The notes beneath the pieces were generated by a model. It did not search any database and was not told where the DNA came from. It saw only the letters and a program-made list of their open reading frames with translations. Of a stretch of DNA of 64,000 nt, positions 17,991 to 26,627 are shown piece after piece (the first letter of the stretch is position 1; each line of letters starts with the position of its first letter). The stretch lies in assembly GCF_003352005.1 (NCBI RefSeq), contig NZ_CP024848.1, forward strand, positions 3,171,001 through 3,235,000. The letters run 5' to 3'. The translations under genes and the position numbers were made by a program. This DNA is from Oceanobacillus zhaokaii. GTDB lineage: Bacteria > Bacillota > Bacilli > Bacillales > Amphibacillaceae.

Positions 17991-19277
17991 ATGAATTACT
18001 TGCTTAGATATAAAAGAATCCATTGTTGTTCCTGTCTGATCTTCCAGTAAAATAGCAGTCACTTCCATCTCCTTCTCATACACTTCTGCCCCACCAGGAA
18101 GCATAATTAGAATATCAGCCTCGGCTAAGGATGTTACGATATTTGGCTTATCTAATCCTACTGGCATCGCAATTGTCTGGCCATTTTCATATTGCAGCTT
18201 ACCACGAACAAAGCGGTCAAATGGATTTGGTCGTGTAAATGCAGCTCCAAGCTGCACAACCACTCTTCTCATAAAGGGATAGTTGGATTGTAAATAAGTG
18301 CGAATTACTGGTCTTGTGAACAATTCAAAGCCAACATAACAGGATGATGGATTTCCCGAAAGTCCAAATAATAATTTCCCTTTAATCTCTGCAACTGTCG
18401 TAACACTCCCAGGACGCATCCGTACTTTATTAAATAAAACTCTTGCCTTTAATTTGTCTAGAATAGCTGGGATGTAATCATAATCTCCTACAGACACACC
18501 TCCTGTTGTCAGTAAAATATCTACTTTGTCCAAGGCGTCTACGACTTGATTGTAGCAAAGCGTAAAATCATCCTTGAATTGGCCAAGTAATAGAGGGATC
18601 CCTCCTGCCCTTTCTATTTGACCAAGAAGCATATAGGAATTACTATCCCTTATTTTCCCTGGCTCGAGTGCTGCATCAACCGCTAATAGTTCGCTGCCTG
18701 TAGAGATAATCCCCACTTTTGGCTTTTGAATTACAGGCACCTGTTTATAGCCACAAGTAGCAAGCAATGCCATAACTCCAGGATTTATATATGTACCTTT
18801 CTTAACAAGAGTCTCCCCCTGCCTCGTATCTTCACCAGTCCTCGTAATATTTTCTCCAGTCGTTAACCTTCTGTCGATCTGGATGAAGGTTTTCCAATCG
18901 TGTTCCAGCATTTCCACATGCTCCAGCATAATAACCGCATTACAGCCATTAGGAATTTGTGCTCCTGTCATGATACGCACCGCTTGGTTTGCTTGAACTT
19001 CCCCCTCATGAACACTTCCCGCGCCAATTTCTCCAATTACTTCTAATCTTATTGGGTAACCCTTTCCAGCATCTAACGTATCCTCTGCCCTTATTGCAAA
19101 GCCATCATAAGGCGACCGATCAAAGGCAGGAACATCATGGTCTGCAAGCAAATCTTCCCCAAGATAATAAGAGAGACTATCTTCAATTGCTACGTACGTT
19201 TTTGGCCCGGTTATTGCAGATGACATGACACGGCAAATTGCTTCATTAACATGAATTGCTTTCCTTATTTCTACCAT
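17988..19277 (-). CDS. moeA: Molybdopterin molybdenumtransferase MoeA
   Basis: About 429 aa. MoeA inserts molybdate into adenylylated molybdopterin to form the molybdenum cofactor. Visible are the N-terminal DHDVPAFDRSPYDGFAIRA, GAQIPNGCNAVIMLE, the MPT-binding TTGGVSVGDYDY and the loop FGLSGNPSSCYVGFELF. The C-terminal domain IV is present, so the length is normal. I chose ATG at 19277 with AAGGAG upstream; a TTG at 19301 overlapping moeB is the alternative. It is the last intact gene of the molybdenum hydroxylase cluster. Confidence 0.92.
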   Translation of the reverse strand: MVEIRKAIHVNEAICRVMSSAITGPKTYVAIEDSLSYYLGEDLLADHDVPAFDRSPYDGFAIRAEDTLDAGKGYPIRLEVIGEIGAGSVHEGEVQANQAVRIMTGAQIPNGCNAVIMLEHVEMLEHDWKTFIQIDRRLTTGENITRTGEDTRQGETLVKKGTYINPGVMALLATCGYKQVPVIQKPKVGIISTGSELLAVDAALEPGKIRDSNSYMLLGQIERAGGIPLLLGQFKDDFTLCYNQVVDALDKVDILLTTGGVSVGDYDYIPAILDKLKARVLFNKVRMRPGSVTTVAEIKGKLLFGLSGNPSSCYVGFELFTRPVIRTYLQSNYPFMRRVVVQLGAAFTRPNPFDRFVRGKLQYENGQTIAMPVGLDKPNIVTSLAEADILIMLPGGAEVYEKEMEVTAILLEDQTGTTMDSFISKQVIH

Positions 19278-19290
19278 TAGCATTAACTCC

Positions 19291-20301
19291 TTATCCAACA
19301 AGTTGATAGTAGATTTTCTTCGCTTTCTCTAATGAATCTGTACCATGGACAAATGCTCTTCCATCACGGAAAATGACAACCCTGTAGGCATCATAATCAA
19401 TAGAAAGCAGAAATTCATTCACATTTACTTTACCTAATCTCTTCAGACGATTTGCTAAATTATTCAGTAATACTTCACGATTTGATCTGATTTGAACCGT
19501 GTTTCTTCCACAGAGCACCTCAGTTTTTGTCTGAGCTTCATAGCTTAAATATGGATAAGTTGGCTGTGTCCCACAAGTTGGGCAACCATCTTTTTTCGCA
19601 CGGTCTACGTTAATCGAATGATACTGATTCGTCCAAAGATCAAACATGACAAGCTTTGTTCGTAAAGCTCTCTTGTCCTCAACTAATAGTTTTAGTGCCT
19701 CTGTCGTCTGATGGGCAACAACCATTTGCACTGCGGAGGCAATAATCCCAACTGAATCACAGGTTGCACCAGACAGTGTTGTTGTATTTAATAAACAATA
19801 GAGGCACGGAGTTTCACCTGGCAAAATCGTATAACTCATTCCTGTACTGCTTACACAAGAACCGAATATCCACGGAATATGAGATTTATGAATCAAATCA
19901 TTCATTGTAAAACGGATATCAAAATTATCTGTCGCGTCAATGACTAAATCAACATCTACAAGCAGTGGTTCAAGCGAAACACCTGTAACATCCATTACAT
20001 ACGCATCAATAATTACATTAGAGTTAATAGCATTTAATGCTTTCTTAGCGGCAATAGCTTTTGGTACTTGATTATCAGCATCCTTTTCTGTGAATAATTG
20101 CTGACGCTGTAAATTACTGTATTCTACATAGTCCCTGTCTATAATGGTTAGTTTTCCAATACCAGCCCGTACTAGGGTTTCAGCATTTGCAGTTCCTAAG
20201 GCCCCGCAGCCCATAATCAGGACATGTTTTTTTCCAATTTTCCTTTGCCCCGCTTCTCCAATTGGTTTAAATAAAGACTGCCTGGAATACCTATCATTCA
20301 T
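19291..20301 (-). CDS. moeB: ThiF/MoeB family adenylyltransferase
   Basis: About 336 aa. The N-terminal E1-like domain has the nucleotide-binding GCGALGTANAETLVRAGIG and DRDYVEYSNLQRQQLFTE. The zinc site is formed by CLYC near residue 170 and CPTC near 240. The extra C-terminal stretch (about 80 aa) is a small degenerate domain. MoeB adenylates the C-terminus of MoaD for molybdopterin synthesis; ThiF does this for ThiS. The position between moaA and moeA favours MoeB. No moaD or moaE is in this window, so its partners are elsewhere. AAAGGG lies 9 nt upstream of the chosen ATG. Confidence 0.85.
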   Translation of the reverse strand: MNDRYSRQSLFKPIGEAGQRKIGKKHVLIMGCGALGTANAETLVRAGIGKLTIIDRDYVEYSNLQRQQLFTEKDADNQVPKAIAAKKALNAINSNVIIDAYVMDVTGVSLEPLLVDVDLVIDATDNFDIRFTMNDLIHKSHIPWIFGSCVSSTGMSYTILPGETPCLYCLLNTTTLSGATCDSVGIIASAVQMVVAHQTTEALKLLVEDKRALRTKLVMFDLWTNQYHSINVDRAKKDGCPTCGTQPTYPYLSYEAQTKTEVLCGRNTVQIRSNREVLLNNLANRLKRLGKVNVNEFLLSIDYDAYRVVIFRDGRAFVHGTDSLEKAKKIYYQLVG

Positions 20302-20340
20302 TGGCAATTTCCCTTTCTGTTAAACATGATTGATTATTGA

Positions 20341-21351
20341 TTAGCCACCAATATAAGACATTTCTATCTTCTCCTTATTTTTAGCGGATATTTCCATTCG
20401 CTCATCAGAGTAACGATCTCCCCGCTCATTCCATATAGAAGCAACCGTTTCTTTGATTTTTTCATCATTCGCCTCTGAACGGACAAGCTTTCGCAAATCA
20501 AATCCACTGCTTGCGAATAAACATGTATAAAGTTTACCATCTGCAGCAATTCTCGCCCGAGTGCAAGTAGAACAGAAAGATTCAGAAATCGAAGTAATGA
20601 ATCCCACTTCAGTATTCGTCCCTACATAGCGATACCGCTTTGCAACTTCACCTAAATACATAGGATCGACCGGCTCAAGCTCGAATTGTTCAGAGAGCTG
20701 TTGAATGATTTCTTTTTTTGTAACCACTTTACTAAAGTCCCAGCCATTCGTCGTTCCCACATCCATAAATTCGATGTATCTCAATGTAATTCCTTTATCT
20801 TTAAAGTATTTCGCCATAGGTATGATTTCGCTCTCATTCATACCTTTCTTAACAACCATATTAACCTTAACTTCTAAACCTACTTCCAGTGCCTTCTCAA
20901 TGCCTTTTAATACACGCTCTGAGCTGACACCACTATCATTCACTGCTTGAAACAATTCATTGTCCAGGGCATCTAAGCTAACATTGATTCGCGTAAGTCC
21001 TGCTGCCTTAATAGCTTCAGCTTTATTAGGTAGCAGCGATGCATTTGTTGTTAAAGCGATATCTTCTAAGCCTTCAATCGTGTTCAAGCTTTCAATCAGC
21101 TGAGGCAGGTCTCTTCGCAGTAAAGGCTCCCCACCTGTCAAACGAATTTTGTTAACACCTAGCCCAATAAATGCCCTTGCTAGACGTACGATCTCTTCAT
21201 TATTCAATAAATGATCCTTTGGTAAAAAAGCATAATCCTTACCAAAGATTTCTCTCGGCATACAATATGTGCAGCGGAAATTACAGCGATCCGTTACAGA
21301 AATGCGCAAATCCTGTAAGGGCCTGCCAAATTTATCCGTAATTACTGCCAT
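20341..21351 (-). CDS. moaA: GTP 3',8-cyclase MoaA
   Basis: 336 aa radical SAM enzyme for the first step of molybdopterin synthesis, acting on GTP with MoaC. The SAM cluster is C23-x3-C27-x2-C30 (CNFRCTYC). The SAM-binding [12 protein letters not shown] follows. The C-terminal second cluster is seen as [21 protein letters not shown] (shortened here to its key Cys residues: C-x2-C-x13-C). The protein ends MSYIGG, with the Gly-Gly tail needed for activity. AAAGGAGGGA lies before the ATG at 21351. It sits in the cofactor part of the cluster; its partner moaC is 38 kb away in this window. Confidence 0.95.
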   Translation of the reverse strand: MAVITDKFGRPLQDLRISVTDRCNFRCTYCMPREIFGKDYAFLPKDHLLNNEEIVRLARAFIGLGVNKIRLTGGEPLLRRDLPQLIESLNTIEGLEDIALTTNASLLPNKAEAIKAAGLTRINVSLDALDNELFQAVNDSGVSSERVLKGIEKALEVGLEVKVNMVVKKGMNESEIIPMAKYFKDKGITLRYIEFMDVGTTNGWDFSKVVTKKEIIQQLSEQFELEPVDPMYLGEVAKRYRYVGTNTEVGFITSISESFCSTCTRARIAADGKLYTCLFASSGFDLRKLVRSEANDEKIKETVASIWNERGDRYSDERMEISAKNKEKIEMSYIGG

Positions 21352-21402
21352 AATATCCCTCCTTTCTCTGCTGCTTATCGGCAATCAACTTCCATAAATG
21401 TT

Positions 21403-22026
21403 TCACTGTTTTTCATTTTTCATCATTTGCTTAGCCTCAAAATAATCTTTAGGAGTATCAATATCGAATAAAATTCCTTCATCGTCTACTCCAATCTTAA
21501 TATGCGAAGAAATTGATTTCATTAAGACTTTCGCGCCTTTATCTCCCTCTAATAAATCGAAATACTTGTTAGGCATATTGCCAAAAAACACGGGATGTCC
21601 AGGCATACCCTTGTATACTGGCTGAATGATAAAAGGATTTGTATTCCCAGCAAGCTCTGAGAGTCCAGCTCGGTAGATGCGACCTGCTGTTTCTTTCTTA
21701 ATAAAAGGTAAATCTCCCAGAAAGATCATGACATTAACATATTCTTCACCTATGGTACGGATTCCTGTTTTAATGGATGTGCTTTGGCCCTTATTGTATT
21801 CCTCGTTAACTGACCAAATAAAACGTGGTTCATCTATGAATATTTGATTACGAACTCTATCTTTCTCATTGCCAATTACTGCGATGATTTTAGAAAATTC
21901 TATTGTAATTGTGAGATTAATGACATGCTCTAAAATGGTTTGTTCTCCTAATTTGAGCAGCTGCTTATGTGTACCCATTCTGCTTGAACTGCCAGCAGCT
22001 AATATAATCGAATATATATTCATCAT
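21403..22026 (-). CDS. MobA-like NTP transferase (MocA/PucB type)
   Basis: 207 aa nucleotidyltransferase with the N-terminal signature LAAGSSSRMGTHKQLL, the metal-binding FLGDLPFI and the conserved GHPVFFG. MocA-type enzymes attach CMP to the molybdenum cofactor of xanthine dehydrogenase-family enzymes; MobA attaches GMP for DMSO reductase-type enzymes. The neighbours (XdhC proteins, CoxL) favour MocA. The ATG overlaps the upstream XdhC stop (ATGA-type), so the two are translationally coupled. Confidence 0.8.
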   Translation of the reverse strand: MMNIYSIILAAGSSSRMGTHKQLLKLGEQTILEHVINLTITIEFSKIIAVIGNEKDRVRNQIFIDEPRFIWSVNEEYNKGQSTSIKTGIRTIGEEYVNVMIFLGDLPFIKKETAGRIYRAGLSELAGNTNPFIIQPVYKGMPGHPVFFGNMPNKYFDLLEGDKGAKVLMKSISSHIKIGVDDEGILFDIDTPKDYFEAKQMMKNEKQ

Positions 22027-22847
22027 CCATTTTCACCACGTACGGTAGATGCATGATGAATGAACTCAGAATCCTTCAAGAAACCACCGGGATAACCATT
22101 TTTTATGGCAATTATCTCTGCCGCTATACTGATTGCTATCTCTTCAGGTGTCCTTGCTCCAATATCCAATCCAATCGGGTTATACAGCCGGCTCATTTGA
22201 CTCTCTGTAACTGCTGCTCCGCTTGCTTTTATCTTATTGATAATTCGATCTCTTCTAGACCGGGGGCCAAGAACACCAATATAAGGAGCTTTGGTATTCA
22301 GGGCAAACGTCAAAGCCTCCTGATCTCTTTCCAGATGATGATTCATCACGATAACATATGTATTGTCACCTATTATCACCTTCTCCTTAAAGTCAGCGGC
22401 CCTTGCTATAATTCTTTCTGTATTAGGAAATCTTTCCTCCGTATTATAAAGTGGCCTTTGATCAACGATGGTTGTTCTAAAACCAGATGCTGCAATAAAA
22501 TTAGCGACCGGTATAGCATCATGCCCTGCACCAAATATTAAGATATTCGGTTGTGGTACAAACACATCAATAAAGATGGCCACCTCCTGTTTATTCAATA
22601 ATTGAAAAATCCTAGTTTCAGAGGATGGATTTTTTTCAGCAAGCTTTTGCTTTGCCAGTTGAATAACCTGCTCCTCAAGATATGCATCTCCCAGGGAACC
22701 GACGAATGAATGATCCTTAGAAATAAATAATCCTTCGCTATTCAGTTTTCCTTGTGTCGGATTGGTTTGCAATAACGTCGCAATCACTCCAGATTTCTCC
22801 ATTTCTACAGCAGCAAGCCATGCGTCAAATGCAGCACTCTTTTTCAT
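22023..22847 (-). CDS. XdhC family protein, C-terminal Rossmann-type domain
   Basis: 274 aa. The central LIFGAGHDAIPVANFIAA is the Rossmann motif of XdhC-type chaperones, followed by DQRPLYNTEERFP and YIGVLGPRSRRDRI, with GLDIGARTPEEIAISIAAEI at the end. XdhC proteins bind and protect sulfurated molybdenum cofactor and deliver it to xanthine dehydrogenase-like enzymes. Here the two XdhC domains are encoded by separate genes, the other being directly upstream (33 nt gap). GGAG-type ribosome binding site precedes ATG. Confidence 0.85.
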   Translation of the reverse strand: MKKSAAFDAWLAAVEMEKSGVIATLLQTNPTQGKLNSEGLFISKDHSFVGSLGDAYLEEQVIQLAKQKLAEKNPSSETRIFQLLNKQEVAIFIDVFVPQPNILIFGAGHDAIPVANFIAASGFRTTIVDQRPLYNTEERFPNTERIIARAADFKEKVIIGDNTYVIVMNHHLERDQEALTFALNTKAPYIGVLGPRSRRDRIINKIKASGAAVTESQMSRLYNPIGLDIGARTPEEIAISIAAEIIAIKNGYPGGFLKDSEFIHHASTVRGENG

Positions 22848-22880
22848 AGGGATCTCCTCTCTCTTCAGTCGTATCCATTA

Positions 22881-23201
22881 TTATGAAATTGGTTCGATAT
22901 ATATTTCCACTTTTCCAGGACAGCCTAAGCCAAGTCCCCAAACAAGATCTTCATCCATATCATACTTTTTAAGTACTGGTATTCCTGACGCGATAACTTC
23001 CTTAGCAACCGCAGCAACATCTGACTCAAGACAGCCTCCAGAAATCATGCCGACGCGTTTTTCATCTTCATCAATAATCATCTTTGCACCTTCACGGCGA
23101 TATGCCGATCCATGTACACGCACGACCGTTGCCAATGCTGTTTTTTTATCATTTTTTCTTGCTGCTCGAATAGCTTCTATTACGCTTGCATTCTCTAACA
23201 T
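22881..23201 (-). CDS. XdhC/CoxI N-terminal-domain protein
   Basis: About 106 aa, consisting only of the N-terminal domain of XdhC/CoxI. It shows ATVVRVHGSAYRREGAKMII, GMISGGCLESDV and the Cys-containing GLGLGCPGKVEIYI. The two conserved cysteines are thought to hold the cofactor sulfur site. GGAGG lies 8 nt before the chosen ATG at 23201. With the next gene it reconstitutes a full XdhC. Such split forms are common in Cox-type clusters. Confidence 0.83.
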   Translation of the reverse strand: MLENASVIEAIRAARKNDKKTALATVVRVHGSAYRREGAKMIIDEDEKRVGMISGGCLESDVAAVAKEVIASGIPVLKKYDMDEDLVWGLGLGCPGKVEIYIEPIS

Positions 23202-23217
23202 AGCAAAGACCTCCATT

Positions 23218-24444
23218 CTAGATTTTTTTATTGAAGCATTGAAAGTCTTCCAAACTCAGAAAATGATTAATATATGGAAGGGAAATATTCATCGCCTGTG
23301 CAGTTGGTTCATATCCTTCGATAGCGAGTAGAGGATTCACCCAAATAATTGCCTCACTTCGGATAGCTATTTCATTCATCGACCACTGTAAATGCTTGAT
23401 TTCTCCTGCATCTAGCCCATCACTGGCAATAATCACGACTGTGTTCTTCTTTAAAACCTTCACAGCATATTTCTCAACAAAATCATGCAGCGACTCACCG
23501 ATACAAGTTCCGCCTCCCCATTCCTCATGGCGAATATGAAGCGTTGGAGGTAGGTCATTTACAGCAGATAACTGGTCGGTTACTCTTGTCAGTTTGGTTG
23601 AAAACAGAAAGACTTCCACATTTTGATGTAGCTTCTTTAACGCAAAAGCAAACTGTAAAAATGTACCCACAGTGGCAGACATCGAACGGCTAGTATCACA
23701 TAATAATACATAATTCGCTTTTTGCTTTCTTGGGCCTTTCATTACAAGCTCGAAAGGTTCAGTTCCCGTCTGAATACTTTTTCTTATTGTTTTCTGCAGA
23801 TGTAATACATTCCCTTTTCTTTTAACCGCTGAACGCCTAGACTGTTTTATATTTACTTGACGTAACAATTTTTTTGCCGTTTTTTCCATTTTTGAAAATT
23901 GTTTAGTGGTAATTTGTGCTTCTATTTTCTGTCCTCGCTTATTCAGACCTTTGGCTGCAGACCATAGAGGCATTGTGGCGTTTCCATTAACCTCATCATC
24001 CATTGGTAAAATATCAGTGACGATGCCTGATGTAATATTAGGATTTGCAGCTTCTTCTCCTTCAGGATGCAAAGAAGAATATTCATCTCCATCGGCGGCT
24101 TTACCCTGTTTATGCTTTTGATTTTTCTCATCCCGTTCATTATTAACAAGCAAATGATCCATCCCATCATCAGAATGAAAGTGCAGTAAATTCTGCTTAT
24201 GCTCTTCACGTAAGTCTCTGATAAAAAATTGATAGAAGGCTTGCTCAAAGATTTCTTCTTCTTCCTTGCTGGAAACTAATACTATTTTTAATGCCAGCTT
24301 GAATTGTTCACGATCCATAATATTAATAGCATCCAAGGCTGAATAGGCATCTGCCATTTCTTTTATACCTATGAGCAATTTCAAATCTCGTAAATAACGA
24401 AAAAAATACAGTAAATATTCTGGCAGGTTTTGTGATTGGTTCAT
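23218..24444 (-). CDS. VWA domain protein, CoxE-like
   Basis: 408 aa. The N-terminal 200 residues are charged and variable. The C-terminal half is a von Willebrand factor A domain with the MIDAS motif D250-T-S252-R-S254 (LLCDTSRSMSA) and the second metal ligand region EEWGGGTCIGESL, then VIIASDGLDAGE. CoxE and the MoxR ATPase CoxD are needed in aerobic CO dehydrogenase clusters to mature the Cu/Mo site. Here they follow a CoxSLM-type hydroxylase, so a maturation role is likely. It is 17 nt from the next gene. Confidence 0.85.
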   Translation of the reverse strand: MNQSQNLPEYLLYFFRYLRDLKLLIGIKEMADAYSALDAINIMDREQFKLALKIVLVSSKEEEEIFEQAFYQFFIRDLREEHKQNLLHFHSDDGMDHLLVNNERDEKNQKHKQGKAADGDEYSSLHPEGEEAANPNITSGIVTDILPMDDEVNGNATMPLWSAAKGLNKRGQKIEAQITTKQFSKMEKTAKKLLRQVNIKQSRRSAVKRKGNVLHLQKTIRKSIQTGTEPFELVMKGPRKQKANYVLLCDTSRSMSATVGTFLQFAFALKKLHQNVEVFLFSTKLTRVTDQLSAVNDLPPTLHIRHEEWGGGTCIGESLHDFVEKYAVKVLKKNTVVIIASDGLDAGEIKHLQWSMNEIAIRSEAIIWVNPLLAIEGYEPTAQAMNISLPYINHFLSLEDFQCFNKKI

Positions 24445-24471
24445 GAGGCGTCCCCCTTAGTAAACGGCTTG

Positions 24472-25353
24472 CTAACCATTAGAACGGAGAAGCGTCCCTT
24501 GGTTCAGCTCTTTTTCAACCTTATCCCAATCATCATGGTTTTTAAGAAAACATCCTAGTGTTTCCCTAACAGTATCTTTATTCAGCTCACTTTGATGCAA
24601 CTCGATGAGCGCTCTCGCCCAGTCTAAGCTTTCAGCAACTCCAGGGACCTTTTGCAACGGTATTTGACGAATCGACTCCATGAATTTCGCGATCTGTTCA
24701 GCTAAATTCTGATTCAGCTCGGGTAAACGTGTCTGTAAAATAGAAACTTCCTTCTTATAATCAGGAAATGAAACCCATTGATACAGACATCTTCTTCTAA
24801 GTGCGTCACTTAATTCCCGTGTTCGATTTGAAGTCAAAATAATATATGGCTGCTGTTTTGCCTTAATCGTGCCAATTTCAGGAATCGTAATTTGAAACTC
24901 AGCAAGTGCTTCCAGGAGGAATGCCTCAAATGCTTCATCCGCTCGGTCAATTTCATCAATTAATAAAACGGGAGCAGCTTCACTTTCAGTAAATGCTTCT
25001 AAAAGTGGGCGAGATAATAAAAATTCCTTGCCATATATCGTTGATTCTCTTTCATCAACCGATAATTGTGTATTCTCTGTCAGTCGGATATGTAGCATTT
25101 GCTTCGCGTAGTTCCATTCATATAAAGCACTATGCACGTCTAGACCTTCATAACACTGTAATCGAATTAATTTCGTATCGAGCGACTTTGCCAATACCTT
25201 AGCAATCTCCGTCTTTCCGACTCCTGCCGGTCCTTCAAGCAATAAAGGCTTTTTTAAGGCCTGGACAAGCTTTAATGCGACTAAAGTAGGCTGGTCGGTT
25301 ATATAGCCATTTTCATAAAATACCTTCTCTATGGAACTCGTTTGTTCATTCAT
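24472..25353 (-). CDS. MoxR-family AAA ATPase, CoxD-like
   Basis: 293 aa. Walker A is LLEGPAGVGKTEIAKVLA (about residues 36-53), Walker B is PVLLIDEIDRADEAFEAFLL, and sensor 1 is IILTSNRTRELSDALRRRC. MoxR ATPases act with VWA proteins such as the CoxE-like neighbour to assemble metal cofactors. The gene starts only 21 nt from a repeat copy that lies between it and coxM, so its expression may be partly uncoupled from the hydroxylase genes. Confidence 0.85.
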   Translation of the reverse strand: MNEQTSSIEKVFYENGYITDQPTLVALKLVQALKKPLLLEGPAGVGKTEIAKVLAKSLDTKLIRLQCYEGLDVHSALYEWNYAKQMLHIRLTENTQLSVDERESTIYGKEFLLSRPLLEAFTESEAAPVLLIDEIDRADEAFEAFLLEALAEFQITIPEIGTIKAKQQPYIILTSNRTRELSDALRRRCLYQWVSFPDYKKEVSILQTRLPELNQNLAEQIAKFMESIRQIPLQKVPGVAESLDWARALIELHQSELNKDTVRETLGCFLKNHDDWDKVEKELNQGTLLRSNG

Positions 25354-25373
25354 GTCCCTCTTCCCTTCTGGTA

Positions 25374-25464
25374 TTAGAAAACTAAGGTTTAACCAAGACC
25401 CAGGGTGACAGCCTTAGTTGCAATTATGTAGTAAGAAAGTTTCTAAACCTTCTTATCTACCAAA
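25374..25464. repeat. Dispersed repeat family 1, copy C, inside the hydroxylase gene run
   Basis: Carries the ordered blocks TTAGAAAACTAAGG, GGGTGACAGCCTTAGTTGC, ATTATGTAGTAAGAAAG and CTTCTTATCTACCAAAA. It splits coxM from coxD. Confidence 0.65.
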
Positions 25465-25769
25465 AATAACAACTTTCAATGGGACAAATAGGTCTGGAAA
25501 CGACAGTACGATCCCATCGTTCCCCAGCCCTATTTCATCTAAAAAGTGCGTTTTCAAAAAGGAGGATAAAAAGGACCAAGAAGTTCGAGGCGGCGTAGCT
25601 TTAAGGAACGGGCTTCCACAGGATGTGGTGACTTCTACGTTGTCCACAGGACGTGGACGGTTTTAGTAAAAGTTCCTTGAATGTTTAGCGTGAGTATCCG
25701 AAAAGCAAGCCAACTAGAAACATCGATGTGTCATTTTTACCGGACTTTTTGAACATCATCTAAAGCATA
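25465..25769. other. GC-richer gap between coxM and the MoxR gene
   Basis: No gene. The part 25575-25665 is clearly richer in G and C than its surroundings and holds two related small inverted repeats, CCACAGGATGTGG and GTCCACAGGACGTGGAC. These blocks look like part of a repeat or eroded mobile sequence adjoining copy C. Confidence 0.45.
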
Positions 25770-26627
25770 TTAAATTAATAGAGAGGAAATTGCTCTCCTT
25801 GTATACACACTGCATAAATTTCTTCGGTAGGATTCAGAAGCAAATAAGTCACTGCCGATATCACCATCGTCAGCAGCAAGCTTCGATGCATGAGCAATCA
25901 CATCTTCTGTTAAAGGTTTACCTATCAATTCTTGCTCTACTGATTTCGCACGATAGGCTACATCTCCTGAACCAGTAATTCCGACCCGAACATAGTCTGC
26001 CAATCCATCGCTATTTACTCCTAAAACAATTGCAACCCCTACAACCGGATAGCCTGTTGCTGGATGGAAATATTTCAAGTATGCCGATTTAGTATGTGAA
26101 GGTGGGATTTCAAAGCTGATGCTCGTAACGACACTGTTTTCCGGCAAGGCTGTAATAAGCGGCCCCAAGAAAAATCCATCGATATTAATAACATCCATCC
26201 CGTCCTCACCGCAAATAATCAGATTTGCATCAAGCGCTAAAGCTGGTGCTGGCAAATCAGCAATTGCATCGCCATGGGCAATATTTCCACCGATTGTTCC
26301 GCGATTTCTAATTTGTATATCGCCAACCAATCTAGCAGCGTCTGAAAGTACCGGGATATGCTCCTTAATTATCTGGTCCTCAGCAACTTCACGATGGGTC
26401 ATCATCGCACCAACGACAACGCGGTCTCTCTCAACTCGTACACCTTTTAGAGATGGTATTCTGCTGATATCTATCAATTTTCCAGGCTCTGTCACTCTAA
26501 ATTTCATTAATGGGAGTAAACTATGACCACCAGCAATAATTTTTCCTTCTCCATCACTATCCTGCAATAATTGCACGACATGCTCTACAGACTCTGCACG
26601 AACAAAATCAAATTTAGATGGTATCAT
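25770..26627 (-). CDS. FAD-binding medium subunit of molybdenum hydroxylase (CoxM-like)
   Basis: About 285 aa. FAD motifs are AGGHSLLPLMKFRV (residues about 33-46) and the second diphosphate-binding loop IRNRGTIGGNIAHGD. The C-terminal CO dehydrogenase flavoprotein domain ends with the R-RR region CSVYTRRAI. It passes electrons from the 2Fe-2S subunit to FAD. The ATG at 26627, with GGAGGGG upstream, overlaps the coxL end by 14 nt, so the genes are coupled. Confidence 0.92.
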   Translation of the reverse strand: MIPSKFDFVRAESVEHVVQLLQDSDGEGKIIAGGHSLLPLMKFRVTEPGKLIDISRIPSLKGVRVERDRVVVGAMMTHREVAEDQIIKEHIPVLSDAARLVGDIQIRNRGTIGGNIAHGDAIADLPAPALALDANLIICGEDGMDVINIDGFFLGPLITALPENSVVTSISFEIPPSHTKSAYLKYFHPATGYPVVGVAIVLGVNSDGLADYVRVGITGSGDVAYRAKSVEQELIGKPLTEDVIAHASKLAADDGDIGSDLFASESYRRNLCSVYTRRAISSLLI

